From: Roseateles koreensis
GTDB lineage: Bacteria > Pseudomonadota > Gammaproteobacteria > Burkholderiales > Burkholderiaceae_C
Length of the DNA stretch: 64,000 bases
Direction: 5' to 3'
NCBI RefSeq assembly: GCF_028595305.1
Contig: NZ_JAQQXS010000006.1
Span: 62,001 to 126,000, forward strand
This document shows positions 10,430 through 19,828 of this stretch, in pieces (the first letter of the stretch is position 1; each line of letters opens with the position of its first letter). The notes below the pieces were generated by a model. The model was not told where the DNA came from, made no database searches, and worked only from the letters and a program-made list of their open reading frames with translations. Both the position numbers and the translations under genes were made by a program.

Positions 10430-10738
10430 ATGGATCAGACGTCAGCCGTTTGGCTGGTCTTGTTGACTGCCTTGTTGGCGGCCAACGTGCCATATCTCAC
10501 CGAGCGCATCTTCTTTTTTGGTCCTTTGCAGCGCCGCAAGGCGTTCATTTGGCGCTTGCTTGAGTTGCTGGTGTTGGCCGGGCTTACCGTGGGGCTTGGC
10601 TTTGCACTGGAGGCCCGCTTGGGCCAGCGCCAGCCGCAGGGCTGGGAGTTCTACGCCGCGGGTCTTTGCCTGTTTGTGACCCTGGGGTTTCCCGGCTTTG
10701 TCTGGTGTTACCTCCGTCGGGGACGTCATGCCGATTGA
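10430..10738 (+). CDS. DUF2818 family small membrane protein
   Basis: This is a 102-residue protein with three hydrophobic segments. It matches the DUF2818 family, which in betaproteobacteria is commonly found directly after nuoN. The recognisable part is VPYLTERIFFFGP near residue 20 and a PGFVWCYL segment at the C-terminus. The start at 10430 begins 32 bases after nuoN. An in-frame GTG-type extension inside nuoN looks non-coding. The function is unknown; the position suggests a role in assembly or function of complex I, but that is inference. It overlaps the next gene by 11 bases. Confidence 0.85.
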   Translation: MDQTSAVWLVLLTALLAANVPYLTERIFFFGPLQRRKAFIWRLLELLVLAGLTVGLGFALEARLGQRQPQGWEFYAAGLCLFVTLGFPGFVWCYLRRGRHAD

Positions 10739-11318
10739 CGAGCGCTCGGACCTGAGTCTGCGCGAACACCCTGTGCAGAGCGCACAAGTCTTCGACGGCA
10801 ATTTTCTGAAGGTCCAGCGCGACGTGGTTCGTCTGCCTGACGGCAAAACCGCCACGCGCGAGTTCATCCGCCACCCCGGTGCCGTGATGATCATCCCGCT
10901 GATGGACGATGGTCGCTTGCTCCTGGAGAGGCAGTTTCGCTACCCCATGGGGCGCGTCATGCTGGAGTTTCCCGCAGGCAAGCTGGAGTCCGGCGAAGCG
11001 CCCTTGTTGTGCGCTCAGCGGGAGTTGCTGGAAGAAACCGGCTACCGCGCCCGCGAGTGGGCCTACGCTGGGGTGCTTCACAACGCCATTGCCTATTCGG
11101 ACGAAGGCATTGAGATCTTCTTCGCGCGCGGCCTTGAGGCGGGTGAGCAAAATCTGGATGACGGTGAATTTCTAGAACTGGTCACCCATAGTGCCGCTGA
11201 GTTGGATCGTTGTGCGGCCGACGGCACCTTGACCGACGCCAAAACCCTCATCGGCCTACTGTGGCTGCAGCGTTGGCAGCAGGGCGCATGGCCCTTGAAT
11301 TGGCGGGCGGTGGGCTGA
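10728..11318 (+). CDS. Nudix hydrolase, ADP-ribose pyrophosphatase-like
   Basis: This 196-residue Nudix enzyme probably cleaves ADP-ribose to AMP and ribose 5-phosphate. The Nudix box is complete: G84, E90, R98-E99, E102-E103 and G105 follow the G-x5-E-x7-RE-x2-EE-x-G pattern. The N-terminal strand region and the phrase EFPAGKLESGE are typical of the NudF/YffH branch. The ATG at 10728 has a GGGGA site; a TTG at 10698 is possible but less likely. Overlap with the DUF2818 gene suggests translational coupling. The exact substrate cannot be decided from sequence alone. Confidence 0.9.
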   Translation: MPIDERSDLSLREHPVQSAQVFDGNFLKVQRDVVRLPDGKTATREFIRHPGAVMIIPLMDDGRLLLERQFRYPMGRVMLEFPAGKLESGEAPLLCAQRELLEETGYRAREWAYAGVLHNAIAYSDEGIEIFFARGLEAGEQNLDDGEFLELVTHSAAELDRCAADGTLTDAKTLIGLLWLQRWQQGAWPLNWRAVG

Positions 11319-11358
11319 ACCTGCACGCTGCGCCGGCACTCTGTTTCCATACGTCGCT

Positions 11359-11898
11359 ATGCTTGTACTCAATCTGGCCTGCAGCCAAGCGCATCGTTTC
11401 GAGGGCTGGTTTGGCTCCGCTGCGGACTTTGAATCCCAAACCGAACGCGGGTTGCTCACCTGCCCAATGTGCGGTGTCGATCAGATCCGGCGCATGCCCA
11501 GTGCACCTCATCTGAACGTCTCCCATTTGCGCAGCGCCAAGTTTGCATCTGCGGGTTCCGCCGTTCCCGGTCAATCGTCCATGGCGCCGGATGGGACCGC
11601 GGTTGCAACTCGCTCAACATCCCCCCCGACGACCCAGGCAAGCTCGACCCCTGATTCCGCAGAGGTGCTTCAAGCCCTGCAGTCGGTCGTCGAGAAGTGG
11701 GTCGCAGAAGCCATCGCCACGACGGAAGATGTGGGCCAGCAATTTGCCGAAGAGGCACGCCGCATTCATTACGGCGAAGCGCAGGCGCGCGGAATCCGGG
11801 GCCAAGCGACCCTTGATGAAACGCTTGCGTTGTCTGACGAGGGCATCGAGGTGATTGCCTTGCCCTTGGCACCTGGGGCCAAAAACAAGCTGCAGTGA
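11359..11898 (+). CDS. DUF1178 family protein
   Basis: This 179-residue cytoplasmic protein matches DUF1178. Its N-terminus, with C8, FEGWFGS and C35-P-M-C38, resembles a small zinc-ribbon-like module. The middle is low-complexity (serine, threonine, alanine), and the C-terminal part is helical with the segment AEEARRIHYGEAQARGIRG, which is the best conserved part of the family. The function is unknown. It is 40 bases behind the Nudix gene and may be the last cistron of the extended nuo transcript. Confidence 0.85.
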   Translation: MLVLNLACSQAHRFEGWFGSAADFESQTERGLLTCPMCGVDQIRRMPSAPHLNVSHLRSAKFASAGSAVPGQSSMAPDGTAVATRSTSPPTTQASSTPDSAEVLQALQSVVEKWVAEAIATTEDVGQQFAEEARRIHYGEAQARGIRGQATLDETLALSDEGIEVIALPLAPGAKNKLQ

Positions 11899-12086
11899 GG
11901 CGGGTTGTCCAGGGGCGTTTTGATGTCAACAGAAGAGCAAACCTCTTTGGCACAGTTGCCCCCCTAATTCATCAGCCACGCTGACTGGATTTGGGTGATT
12001 TGACCCAGCATGACCTCTGTCACGGCCATTGATTCAGGATAAGCTCGCGCGTTGCTTTCTTGTCTATCTTGCCCGGAGTTTTTCCG

Positions 12087-13280
12087 ATGACGCGTGCCGT
12101 TTCTTTCGTTCTTGCTGCCACTTCCCGCCCTGTCCTGATCAGCCTTTTCGCCTTGAGTGCGCTGTGCAATTTGAGCGCTTGCGGCAAGGGCGGGGCTGAG
12201 GCCAAGGCAGGTGCAGCAGCCGCTGCAAGCGCGCCGGAAGCACTGCTGATCGCGCCGGAAGATCTGCGCAGCATGACCTTGGGTGCCTATGCGCAGGGGC
12301 CCGTGATCACGGGGTCTGTTCAGCCCGAGCGCAAGGCCGATCTTCGGGCGGAGGTGTCCGCAGTTGTTCAGCAGGTGCTGAAAGAAAACGGCCAGCACGT
12401 TCATCGCGGTGAGTTGCTGGTGCGCCTGGACGACACCGCCATTCGCGACGGTTTGACTTCGGCCAATGAAGCAGCGCGAGCGGCCACGCAGACGTTTGAG
12501 CAGGCCGAGCGCCAGTTCCAGCGCTTGAAGACCTTGCACGCGCAAGGCATGAGTTCTCTGCAAGCCCTTGAAGACGCTGAACTGCGCCGCAACGGCGCGC
12601 AGAGCGATCTGGTGGCGGCCAAGGCCCGCGTCGTGTCTGCTCAGCAATTGCTGACCCGCACGGAAGTGCGTGCGCCGTTTGACGGGGTGGTCAGCGAGCG
12701 CAAGGTGTCCATTGGTGACACTGCACAGGTGGGCAAGGAATTGGTCAAGGTCATCGACCCTCACAGCATGCGGTTTGAAGGTCTGGTTTCAGCCGATCGC
12801 ATGCAGGAGTTGAAGGTCGGCCAGTCGGTCAATTTCCGCGTCAACGGGTATGCCAAGACCGACTTCACGGGCACGATCCGGCGTGTCGACGTGGCGGCCA
12901 ATGCGACCACGCGGCAGGTCGAGGTGTTGGTTGATTTCGAGCCCGGTCAAGGCCCCGATGTAGCCGGGCTTTACGCGGAAGGGCGCGTCCAATCCACCGA
13001 GGTGAAAAGCTTGATGTTGCCCGAAGCGTCTGTCGTTCGCGCGGGTGACGCTGCTTATGCCTGGCGCATCAAGGACGGTGTGTTGAACAAGGTCAAGGTT
13101 GAGTTGGGCGAGCGCGATGCACGCCAGGGCGCGGTCGCTGTGCGTGCCGGCTTGGTGGTAGGTGATGAGGTGCTTCGCAACCCCGGCTCCAACCTCAAGG
13201 ATGGTCAGGCGGTAAAAAGGGTGGCCAGCCCGGCCGGCCCAAGCAGTTCGATGGCCTCTCTTGCCTTGAGCGGAAAATAA
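12087..13280 (+). CDS. RND efflux periplasmic adaptor, lipoprotein
   Basis: This is the membrane-fusion protein of a tripartite efflux pump, 397 residues. The N-terminus is a lipoprotein signal with lipobox LSAC near residue 33, so it should be anchored in the inner membrane facing the periplasm. The lipoyl, alpha-hairpin and beta-barrel domains of the HlyD/AcrA family follow; the pattern LKENGQHVHRGELLVRLDD marks the lipoyl half. The ATG at 12087 with GGAG upstream gives a proper lipoprotein signal; an upstream TTG at 12060 does not improve it. The permease gene follows three bases after the stop. Confidence 0.93.
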   Translation: MTRAVSFVLAATSRPVLISLFALSALCNLSACGKGGAEAKAGAAAAASAPEALLIAPEDLRSMTLGAYAQGPVITGSVQPERKADLRAEVSAVVQQVLKENGQHVHRGELLVRLDDTAIRDGLTSANEAARAATQTFEQAERQFQRLKTLHAQGMSSLQALEDAELRRNGAQSDLVAAKARVVSAQQLLTRTEVRAPFDGVVSERKVSIGDTAQVGKELVKVIDPHSMRFEGLVSADRMQELKVGQSVNFRVNGYAKTDFTGTIRRVDVAANATTRQVEVLVDFEPGQGPDVAGLYAEGRVQSTEVKSLMLPEASVVRAGDAAYAWRIKDGVLNKVKVELGERDARQGAVAVRAGLVVGDEVLRNPGSNLKDGQAVKRVASPAGPSSSMASLALSGK

Positions 13281-13283
13281 GAC

Positions 13284-16200
13284 ATGTTCCTCTCAGACTT
13301 CAGTATCAAGAAGCCGATAGCGGCCATTGTCATCATCATTTCCCTGATGGCATTGGGCCTGCTGGCTTTGAAGAATCTGCGCGTCAATCAGATTCCTGAC
13401 GTGCAGCAACCTTTTCTGGTGGTGAATATCAACTACCCCGGGGCGTCGCCGGAAACGGTTGAGCGGGAGGTCGTCAATCGCATTGAAAAGTCGATGCAGA
13501 GCATTTCGGGCATCGATCGGGTGCGCTCCACGGCGGGTGAGGGTTATGCAAGTTTCTTCCTGATCTTCGAGTTCAAGAAGAACATGATCGAAGCCGCTGA
13601 GGAGGTGCGCAATGCCATCTCCACGGTGCGCTACAAATTGCCGACCGAAATCCGCGAGCCGGTGATCCAGCGCATCGACCCTTCGGCTGAGCCCATCATG
13701 CAGGTGGCGCTGTCGAGTACCTCGCAAAGCCACGCTGAAATCTCGCGTCTGGCGGAAGACAAGCTGGCGGACAAATTCCGCGGCATCCCCGGTGTCTCCA
13801 TCGTCAATGTGGACGGGTCGCTCAAGCGTGAATTGACGGTGCTGCTGCGCGCCGAGAAATTGCGTGAATACAAAGTTTCGGTCACCGAGGTGGTGAACGC
13901 CTTGCGCAACCAGAACGTGACCGCGCCAGTTGGCAAGGTGCGGGGTGCGCTAGAGGATCAAAGCATTCGCTTGGCGGGCCGCATTGAAAGCCCCGCGGAG
14001 TTCGAGCAGATCGTGGTCAAACGCAACGGAGGCGAGCTGCTTCGCTTGGGGCAGGTGGCCACCATTGCCGACAGCTTCGCCGAGCTGACTGGCTTCAGCG
14101 TGCGCAACGGGCACCCCAATGTGGGGTTGTCTGTCAACCGGGCGCGCGATGCGTCCACCGTGACCGTGGCCGACAAGGTGCGCAAGTTGGTTGACGAGAT
14201 CAACGCCACGTTGCCCGCGGGCACCCATATGGAGATCACCCGGGATGGCGGCAAGGAGGCGGAGGACAACCTCAACAACGTCATTCACGCGCTGGTCTTC
14301 GGAGCCGGTTTGACGATTTTTGTGGTGTATGTGTTCCTGAACTCCTGGCGCTCTACCTTGATCACGGCCTTGAGTTTGCCGACCTCGGTGATAGCCGCCT
14401 TCATTGCCGTGTGGTTATGCGGTTTCACGCTCAACTTCATGAGCCTGCTGGGTTTGTCACTGGCCATTGGCGTGCTGATCGACGACGCCATCGTGGTGCG
14501 TGAAAACATCGTGCGCCACATGGAGCGTGGCGCCGACCGGCGCAGCGCGGCACTCAACGGCACGGCAGAAATTGGCCTGGCCGTTGCGGCCACCACGTTC
14601 TCCATCGTGGCCGTGTTCGTGCCCGTGGCGGTCATGCCCGGCATCTCGGGGGAATGGTTTCGCCCCTTCGCCGCAACCGTGGTGGCCTCAGTCTTGGTGA
14701 GCCTGTTCATCTCCTTCACCCTCGACCCCATGTTGTCGGCGTATTGGGGCGATCCGCCGGGGCATCATCTTCTGCCCAAGACCGGTATCAGCAAGGTGCT
14801 GGGCCGTTTCAACACCTGGTTTGACCATCAGAGTGATCGTTATGGCCAGGTGATCGCCTGGGCCTTGCACCACCGCCGCTGGATGGCGGTGTTTGCAGTT
14901 TTGAGTTTGCTCGGTGCGCTTGGCTTGCAAGCCAAGTGGGGTGGCTCCAGCTTCATGCCGTCAACGGACAACGGCATGCTGGCGATCGAGGTGCGCAGCC
15001 CCGCCAGCAGCAATCTCGAGTACTCGCGCCGCAAGCTGGAAGCGGCATCTGTGTTGGCGCGTACCTTGCCTGAAACCGTCGCGACAAACAGTTATGTGAA
15101 TCCGGGTGGCGGCCGTATCTATGTGGACATCGGCAAAAGCACGCAGCGCAAACGCTCTGCGGTGGAGGTTGGTGTTGAACTGCGCACACTGGTAGCGCGT
15201 CTGGTGGGCGCTGAATACGTGGTGCTGGACGACTTCAACAACGGGGCGCAAAAGCCGGTGCAAATCCGCTTTTCAGGCCCCGACTCCCGCAAGCTGCTGG
15301 CGATCACCAACGAATTCATGGCCAAACTGCGAGAGGTCAAAGGCGCCGTGGATGTGGGCTTGTCAGAGCAAGATCCGCAGAACGAGTTGCAGATCGAGTT
15401 GAACCGCGGCTTGGCCAATTCGCTGGGCATCTCGGTGGGTGATGCGGCGCAGGCGTTGCGCGTTGCCTTTGCCGGCGTTGAGGTGGGTGACTGGGTCGAT
15501 CCGACCGGCGAGACGCGGGACGTCGCGGTACGCCTGCACCCTGATGACCGTGTTGACCTGAGCAATATCGAGCGCCTGCCCATCACCGTGACGGGCAGCA
15601 ACCAGATGGTGCCCCTGGAGCAAATTGCCACGCTCACCATGGGCCGTGGACCCTCCAAGATTCAGCACGCTGACGGCAAGCGCACCATCACGGTGGCGGC
15701 CAATGCGCAGGGGCGGTCTGACGGTGAGGTGACGGCCGACGCGATGAAAATTGCCAAGGCCATGAGCTTTCCTCCCGGGTATGGCATTGACCTTGAAGGC
15801 TCCTCACGCGACCAGCAAGAGGTATTCGGTGCCATGGCTTTGGCCTTGGTGAGTGGCATCGGCTTGATGTACTTGATTCTCGTGATGCAGTTTGGCTCCT
15901 TTACCGCGCCGCTCGCGGTGATGCTGTCCTTGCCCCTGTCTCTCATCGGCGTGGTGTTGGCGCTGTTGCTGACCAAGGGCACGTTGAACCTGATGAGCTT
16001 CATCGGCGTCATCATGTTGATGGGCCTGGTGGCGAAGAATGCCATCCTGCTGCTCGATGCCGCCCGCCAACTTGAGCACGAAGGCATGGATCGCGAGGAG
16101 GCCTTGATGCAGGCGGGTCGCAAGCGCTTGCGACCCATTTTGATGACCACCTTTGCCTTGATCGCCGGCATGTTGCCCGTGGCCATCGGGGTGGGCGAGG

Positions 16201-16487
16201 GCGCGGAGTTCTATCGGCCCATGGCCGTGGCCATCATCGGCGGCACCATCACGTCCACGCTGCTGACCTTGCTGGTGGTGCCCAGCTTCTACGACAGCAT
16301 CGAGCAGGCACGCGACCGCGCAATCGCCAAATTCAATCGGCGTCAGCTGCGCTGGGGCAGCTTCCCGGCCTTTGCGCTGACCTTGATTGAAGCGCTGCTG
16401 GCCTTGTTGATGATTCGCCTGCTGTGGCGCCTGGCGCTTCATTTGCTGGGCCGCCTGCGCCAAGTGCGCCAACCCTCAGCGGCCTGA
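13284..16487 (+). CDS. RND efflux inner-membrane permease
   Basis: This 1067-residue proton-driven exporter belongs to the AcrB/MdtB-like hydrophobe/amphiphile group. It has the two-fold layout of one helix, a large periplasmic loop and then a helix bundle. The proton-relay aspartates D400 and D401 are in GVLIDDAIVVRENI, and the partner lysine K918 is in GLVAKNAILL. It pairs with the adaptor directly upstream. No outer-membrane factor gene is adjacent, so it probably uses a TolC-like protein encoded elsewhere. The substrate is unknown. Confidence 0.95.
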   Translation: MFLSDFSIKKPIAAIVIIISLMALGLLALKNLRVNQIPDVQQPFLVVNINYPGASPETVEREVVNRIEKSMQSISGIDRVRSTAGEGYASFFLIFEFKKNMIEAAEEVRNAISTVRYKLPTEIREPVIQRIDPSAEPIMQVALSSTSQSHAEISRLAEDKLADKFRGIPGVSIVNVDGSLKRELTVLLRAEKLREYKVSVTEVVNALRNQNVTAPVGKVRGALEDQSIRLAGRIESPAEFEQIVVKRNGGELLRLGQVATIADSFAELTGFSVRNGHPNVGLSVNRARDASTVTVADKVRKLVDEINATLPAGTHMEITRDGGKEAEDNLNNVIHALVFGAGLTIFVVYVFLNSWRSTLITALSLPTSVIAAFIAVWLCGFTLNFMSLLGLSLAIGVLIDDAIVVRENIVRHMERGADRRSAALNGTAEIGLAVAATTFSIVAVFVPVAVMPGISGEWFRPFAATVVASVLVSLFISFTLDPMLSAYWGDPPGHHLLPKTGISKVLGRFNTWFDHQSDRYGQVIAWALHHRRWMAVFAVLSLLGALGLQAKWGGSSFMPSTDNGMLAIEVRSPASSNLEYSRRKLEAASVLARTLPETVATNSYVNPGGGRIYVDIGKSTQRKRSAVEVGVELRTLVARLVGAEYVVLDDFNNGAQKPVQIRFSGPDSRKLLAITNEFMAKLREVKGAVDVGLSEQDPQNELQIELNRGLANSLGISVGDAAQALRVAFAGVEVGDWVDPTGETRDVAVRLHPDDRVDLSNIERLPITVTGSNQMVPLEQIATLTMGRGPSKIQHADGKRTITVAANAQGRSDGEVTADAMKIAKAMSFPPGYGIDLEGSSRDQQEVFGAMALALVSGIGLMYLILVMQFGSFTAPLAVMLSLPLSLIGVVLALLLTKGTLNLMSFIGVIMLMGLVAKNAILLLDAARQLEHEGMDREEALMQAGRKRLRPILMTTFALIAGMLPVAIGVGEGAEFYRPMAVAIIGGTITSTLLTLLVVPSFYDSIEQARDRAIAKFNRRQLRWGSFPAFALTLIEALLALLMIRLLWRLALHLLGRLRQVRQPSAA

Positions 16488-16501
16488 CCTTTCAAGAAAA
16501 C

Positions 16502-17914
16502 CTAAAGAAAACGCCCTGGGTTGAGCAGATTCTGCGGGTCCAGGGCGGCCTTGATAGTGCGCATCAGGCCCAGCGCCACGGGGTCTTTTCTTTGGGCCAA
16601 CTCGTCGCGTTTGAGTTGGCCAATGCCATGTTCCGCCGAGATGGAACCGCCAAATTCGCCAACTGCGTCGTAGACAAGCTGGTTGATCGGGCTTTCAAAG
16701 TGGGCTAAAAATTCGGCCGGCGCCATGTCCGGTGGGGACTGCACGTTGTAGTGCAGATTGCCATCGCCCATATGGCCGAAATTCACCATGCGCAAGCCGG
16801 GGAGGTGCGCGGCCAGGCGGGCATCGGTGGCTGCTACAAATTCAGGAATCCTGGAAACCGGCACTGCAATATCGTGCTTAATGTTGAGCCCCTCTTTGCT
16901 CTGCGCCATCGAGATGGATTCGCGCAACTGCCAAAAGTTGCGTGACTGCGCCAAGCTCTCGGCGATGAGCGCGTCTTGAATCGATCCATCTTCCAGCGCG
17001 AGATTCAGCAAAGACTCGAATTGCGTGCGCGTGTGGGCCGGGTCGTCGCTGCTGGAAAGCTCTAGCAAAACCGTCCACGGACTGCTCGGCAAGTCTTGGC
17101 GGAGCTGCGGTAGGTGCTGGCGCACGAGTTGCAGCGAAAACGCGTTCATCACCTCAAACGCCGTCAGGGCGGGCCCCGCCCGCCCGCGGGCCAGGCTCAG
17201 CAGCGCCAATGCTGCATCAAGGGACTTGCAGGTGACCAGTGCCGTCATTTGCGACCTGGGCTGAGGGACCAGGGCCAGCGTCGCTGCTGTGATAACGCCC
17301 AAGGTGCCTTCGCTGCCGATGAATAAATCGCGCAGGTCATAACCGGTATTGTCTTTGCGCAGGCCCGAAAGGCCGGACCAGACATCGCCCGCAGCGGTTA
17401 CCACTTCAAGCCCAAGACACATTGCGCGTGCGTTGCCGTAACGCAGTACTTGCGTACCACCGGCATTGGTCGCGAGGTTGCCGCCGATAGTGCAACTGCC
17501 CTCAGAGGCCAAGCTTAAAGGGAACAGCAAGCCTTGGGCCTCGGCTGCCAATTGGGCACTTTGCAGCGTACAGCCTGCTTCAACCGTTAGGGTGAGATTG
17601 GGAATATCCAGTTCACGCACCTGGTTCAGCCGCTCCAGGCTCAACAGCAATTGCGATCCATCACTGGAGGGCACGCCACCACCGACCAAGCCAGTGTTGC
17701 CGCCTTGGGGAACGAGGCTAACGCCATATCGCGCGCACAACTGCACCACGCCGGCAACCTGGGCGGTCGACGCCGGCCGGGCAATCGCCAGGGCTCGCCC
17801 CTGGTAGCGGCCGCGCCAGTCTTGTTGATAGCGCGACCAGTCACCGTTCAGCAACAAGCCTGCTTCGCCCAGCAACTCACGCAGGGCGCTCAGCAATTGG
17901 GGGTTCATGTTCAT
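16502..17914 (-). CDS. FAD-linked 2-hydroxyacid dehydrogenase, GlcD/D2HGDH-like
   Basis: This 470-residue flavoprotein has an FAD_binding_4 domain (about residues 40-180, with the loop GGNTGLVGGGVP) and a C-terminal FAD-oxidase domain with NFGHMGDGNLHYNV. The family oxidises D-2-hydroxy acids such as D-lactate, D-2-hydroxyglutarate or glycolate. The sequence resembles the D-2-hydroxyglutarate dehydrogenase branch, but the substrate is not certain. The ATG at 17914 overlaps the stop of the upstream DUF2069 gene (ATGA), which supports this start over the long in-frame extension that would run antiparallel inside that gene. It converges on the RND permease with a 14-base gap. Confidence 0.9.
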   Translation of the reverse strand: MNMNPQLLSALRELLGEAGLLLNGDWSRYQQDWRGRYQGRALAIARPASTAQVAGVVQLCARYGVSLVPQGGNTGLVGGGVPSSDGSQLLLSLERLNQVRELDIPNLTLTVEAGCTLQSAQLAAEAQGLLFPLSLASEGSCTIGGNLATNAGGTQVLRYGNARAMCLGLEVVTAAGDVWSGLSGLRKDNTGYDLRDLFIGSEGTLGVITAATLALVPQPRSQMTALVTCKSLDAALALLSLARGRAGPALTAFEVMNAFSLQLVRQHLPQLRQDLPSSPWTVLLELSSSDDPAHTRTQFESLLNLALEDGSIQDALIAESLAQSRNFWQLRESISMAQSKEGLNIKHDIAVPVSRIPEFVAATDARLAAHLPGLRMVNFGHMGDGNLHYNVQSPPDMAPAEFLAHFESPINQLVYDAVGEFGGSISAEHGIGQLKRDELAQRKDPVALGLMRTIKAALDPQNLLNPGRFL

Positions 17915-18366
17915 GCGGCCTTGGCAGCGGCCAGCCGCAGGCGCACATGGAGCGCGCAGGCGATAAAGATGAGTACGCTCAGAAGCACTTCTGCGGTGGC
18001 CAGCCACACGGCGGGGCCCTGCTCGCTGGTGGCGCGCACTGCGCCCTCCGCAAAGTACAGCCAGATCATCAGGCTCAGCCAGCGAAAGGTGTAAATGCGG
18101 TAGCGCCACAGGCCCAGCATGGGGATCAGCAATGGCAAAGCCTTGATGGCCAGGGTGCCTCGCCCGGTGGGGGCCAGCCAGAGCTCCCAAACCAGGCAAA
18201 GCACGAACAAGGCAATCACGCTGGCCAGGGCCAAAGCCCGTGTTTGGGCTTCCCGCGGCAAGGCTTGGGTGCGGGCTGATGGGGCGTTAGGCGATGAAAT
18301 TTCAGGCCCGCGCGCATGCTGGGGCGGATGATCGGCAGGGTGCGAAGGAGAGGATGTGGGTGACAT
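17911..18366 (-). CDS. DUF2069 family membrane protein
   Basis: This 151-residue protein matches DUF2069. A disordered, proline- and serine-rich N-terminus of about 60 residues is followed by four hydrophobic segments, with RIYTFRWLSLMIWLYFAEG as the family hallmark. The start at 18366 lies 18 bases from the divergent YihY gene, so the two promoters must overlap. It is coupled to the flavoprotein gene by a four-base overlap. The function is unknown. Confidence 0.85.
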   Translation of the reverse strand: MSPTSSPSHPADHPPQHARGPEISSPNAPSARTQALPREAQTRALALASVIALFVLCLVWELWLAPTGRGTLAIKALPLLIPMLGLWRYRIYTFRWLSLMIWLYFAEGAVRATSEQGPAVWLATAEVLLSVLIFIACALHVRLRLAAAKAA

Positions 18367-18384
18367 GCTGGCATCATAGCCAGC

Positions 18385-19785
18385 ATGAGCAATTTTTCTC
18401 TCGATCAAGACCCCGCCGGCGCGGCTGGCGAGGCTGGTAATAGCGCGGCCACAGATCTGCGCGTGGCTGAACAACAAGCCTTCACGCATCCCTATGCACC
18501 CATGGACTCACGCGCAACAAGCGCAGAATTTCCGCCCAGCAGAGGCGCTGCACCTGTTGAAACTGCGGAGAAGTCCTCACTTCTGAATAGCGCGGTGCTG
18601 ACCCGTTTGTGGCGTTTGGTGACCGACCTGCGCACCCGTTTTCAGGAAGAGCATCTGGGTTTGACGGCTGGCAGCCTGACCTTCACTACCCTGATTTCTC
18701 TGGTACCTTTGCTGACGGTGATGTTGGCCTTGTTCACCGCGTTCCCGATTTTTTCGTCTTTTCAGTCGGCGCTGGAAAAGTACTTTTTGCAGAACCTCAT
18801 TCCCGCCAATATCGCGCATCCCGTGATGGTGGGCTTGTCGCAATTCGCGGCCAAGGCCAAGGGTCTTGGATCCATGGGTTTGGTGTTTTTGGGCTTCACG
18901 GCGCTGGCCTTGATGCTCACCATCGACCAGACCTTGAACCAAATATGGCGCGTCAAGCGGCCGCGTCCGATCGCGCAGCGGGTGCTTGTGTATTGGGCAG
19001 CGCTGACCTTGGGGCCGCTGATTCTCGGCGCCAGTATTGCGTTCACCAGCTACGCCATCACCACTGGGCAAGACTTGTTGGGTGATTTGCCCAGCAAGTG
19101 GCACAAGGCGCTCAACGGTTTGCAATTGCTCGTGATGGCGGGCGGCGTCGCGGGCTTGTTCCACTACGTGCCCAACACCCATGTGCGTTGGCGCCATGCC
19201 TTTTTGGGCGGGTTGTTCGTGGCCGTCGCCTTTTCGGTGGCCAAGTGGGGTTTGGCGCTGTACCTGAAGGCGGTGCCGACCTATTCGACCCTTTATGGCG
19301 CGTTTGCCATCGTGCCCATTTTTCTGATTTGGCTCTACCTCAGCTGGGTCATCATGCTGATCGGCGCAGTACTGGCCGCCAACGCGCCCAGCCTGGCGGG
19401 CGGCATGCAGCGGCGCCGTGAGGCCCCTGGCATGGGTTTGGAGTTGGCGCTAGATGTGCTGCGGGCCTTGTGGCTCGCTCAGCAGGAGGGGCTGGGCGGT
19501 TTGGCCAGTTCGGCCTTGGCGAGGCGCCTGCGTCTGGACCCCCTGCAGCTTGAAGGTGCGGTGGACAGCCTGGTGGCGTTGGATTGGGTAGGCCGCCTGG
19601 AAGAGGGCGGTGCCCAGCGCCTGACACTGTTGTGCGCCCCTTCACAGGTTCCCGCCGCGACCTTGATCCGGGCGCTGCTGGCTGAACGCTCTCCGGCGCT
19701 CGGGCCGTTATGGCGATACAGCGATTGGGATCATTTGAGCCTCGCTCATTTGCTCGGGATAGGCTCGGACGCAGATCCCGTTTAG
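18385..19785 (+). CDS. YihY/BrkB family inner-membrane protein
   Basis: This 466-residue protein has a polar, low-conservation N-terminus of about 70 residues. A YihY/UPF0761 domain with six predicted helices follows (about residues 75-340); LTFTTLISLVPLLTVMLALF and VPTYSTLYGAFAIVPIFLIW are typical. A C-terminal cytoplasmic extension looks like a winged-helix-type segment (RLRLDPLQLEGAVDSL). The family was once annotated as ribonuclease BN, which is obsolete; the real role is unsettled. An internal ATG at 18502 is an alternative start that would remove much of the disordered region. Confidence 0.88.
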   Translation: MSNFSLDQDPAGAAGEAGNSAATDLRVAEQQAFTHPYAPMDSRATSAEFPPSRGAAPVETAEKSSLLNSAVLTRLWRLVTDLRTRFQEEHLGLTAGSLTFTTLISLVPLLTVMLALFTAFPIFSSFQSALEKYFLQNLIPANIAHPVMVGLSQFAAKAKGLGSMGLVFLGFTALALMLTIDQTLNQIWRVKRPRPIAQRVLVYWAALTLGPLILGASIAFTSYAITTGQDLLGDLPSKWHKALNGLQLLVMAGGVAGLFHYVPNTHVRWRHAFLGGLFVAVAFSVAKWGLALYLKAVPTYSTLYGAFAIVPIFLIWLYLSWVIMLIGAVLAANAPSLAGGMQRRREAPGMGLELALDVLRALWLAQQEGLGGLASSALARRLRLDPLQLEGAVDSLVALDWVGRLEEGGAQRLTLLCAPSQVPAATLIRALLAERSPALGPLWRYSDWDHLSLAHLLGIGSDADPV

Positions 19786-19794
19786 CACCCGCTT

Positions 19795-19811
19795 GCCGCC
19801 CTTCAGGCGGC
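19795..19811. terminator. Short hairpin between convergent genes
   Basis: GCCGCC and GGCGGC pair around a CTTCA loop between the converging YihY and XRE-cupin genes. No T-run follows on either strand, so it is a weak terminator candidate. Confidence 0.3.
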
Positions 19812-19828
19812 CACGGCTGAGGGTATCT

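Noticed and set aside
17915-18199. N-terminal extension of the FAD-linked dehydrogenase
   Set aside because: The extension reads through the DUF2069 gene in another frame and has low-complexity composition. The ATGA overlap at 17911-17914 marks the real start.
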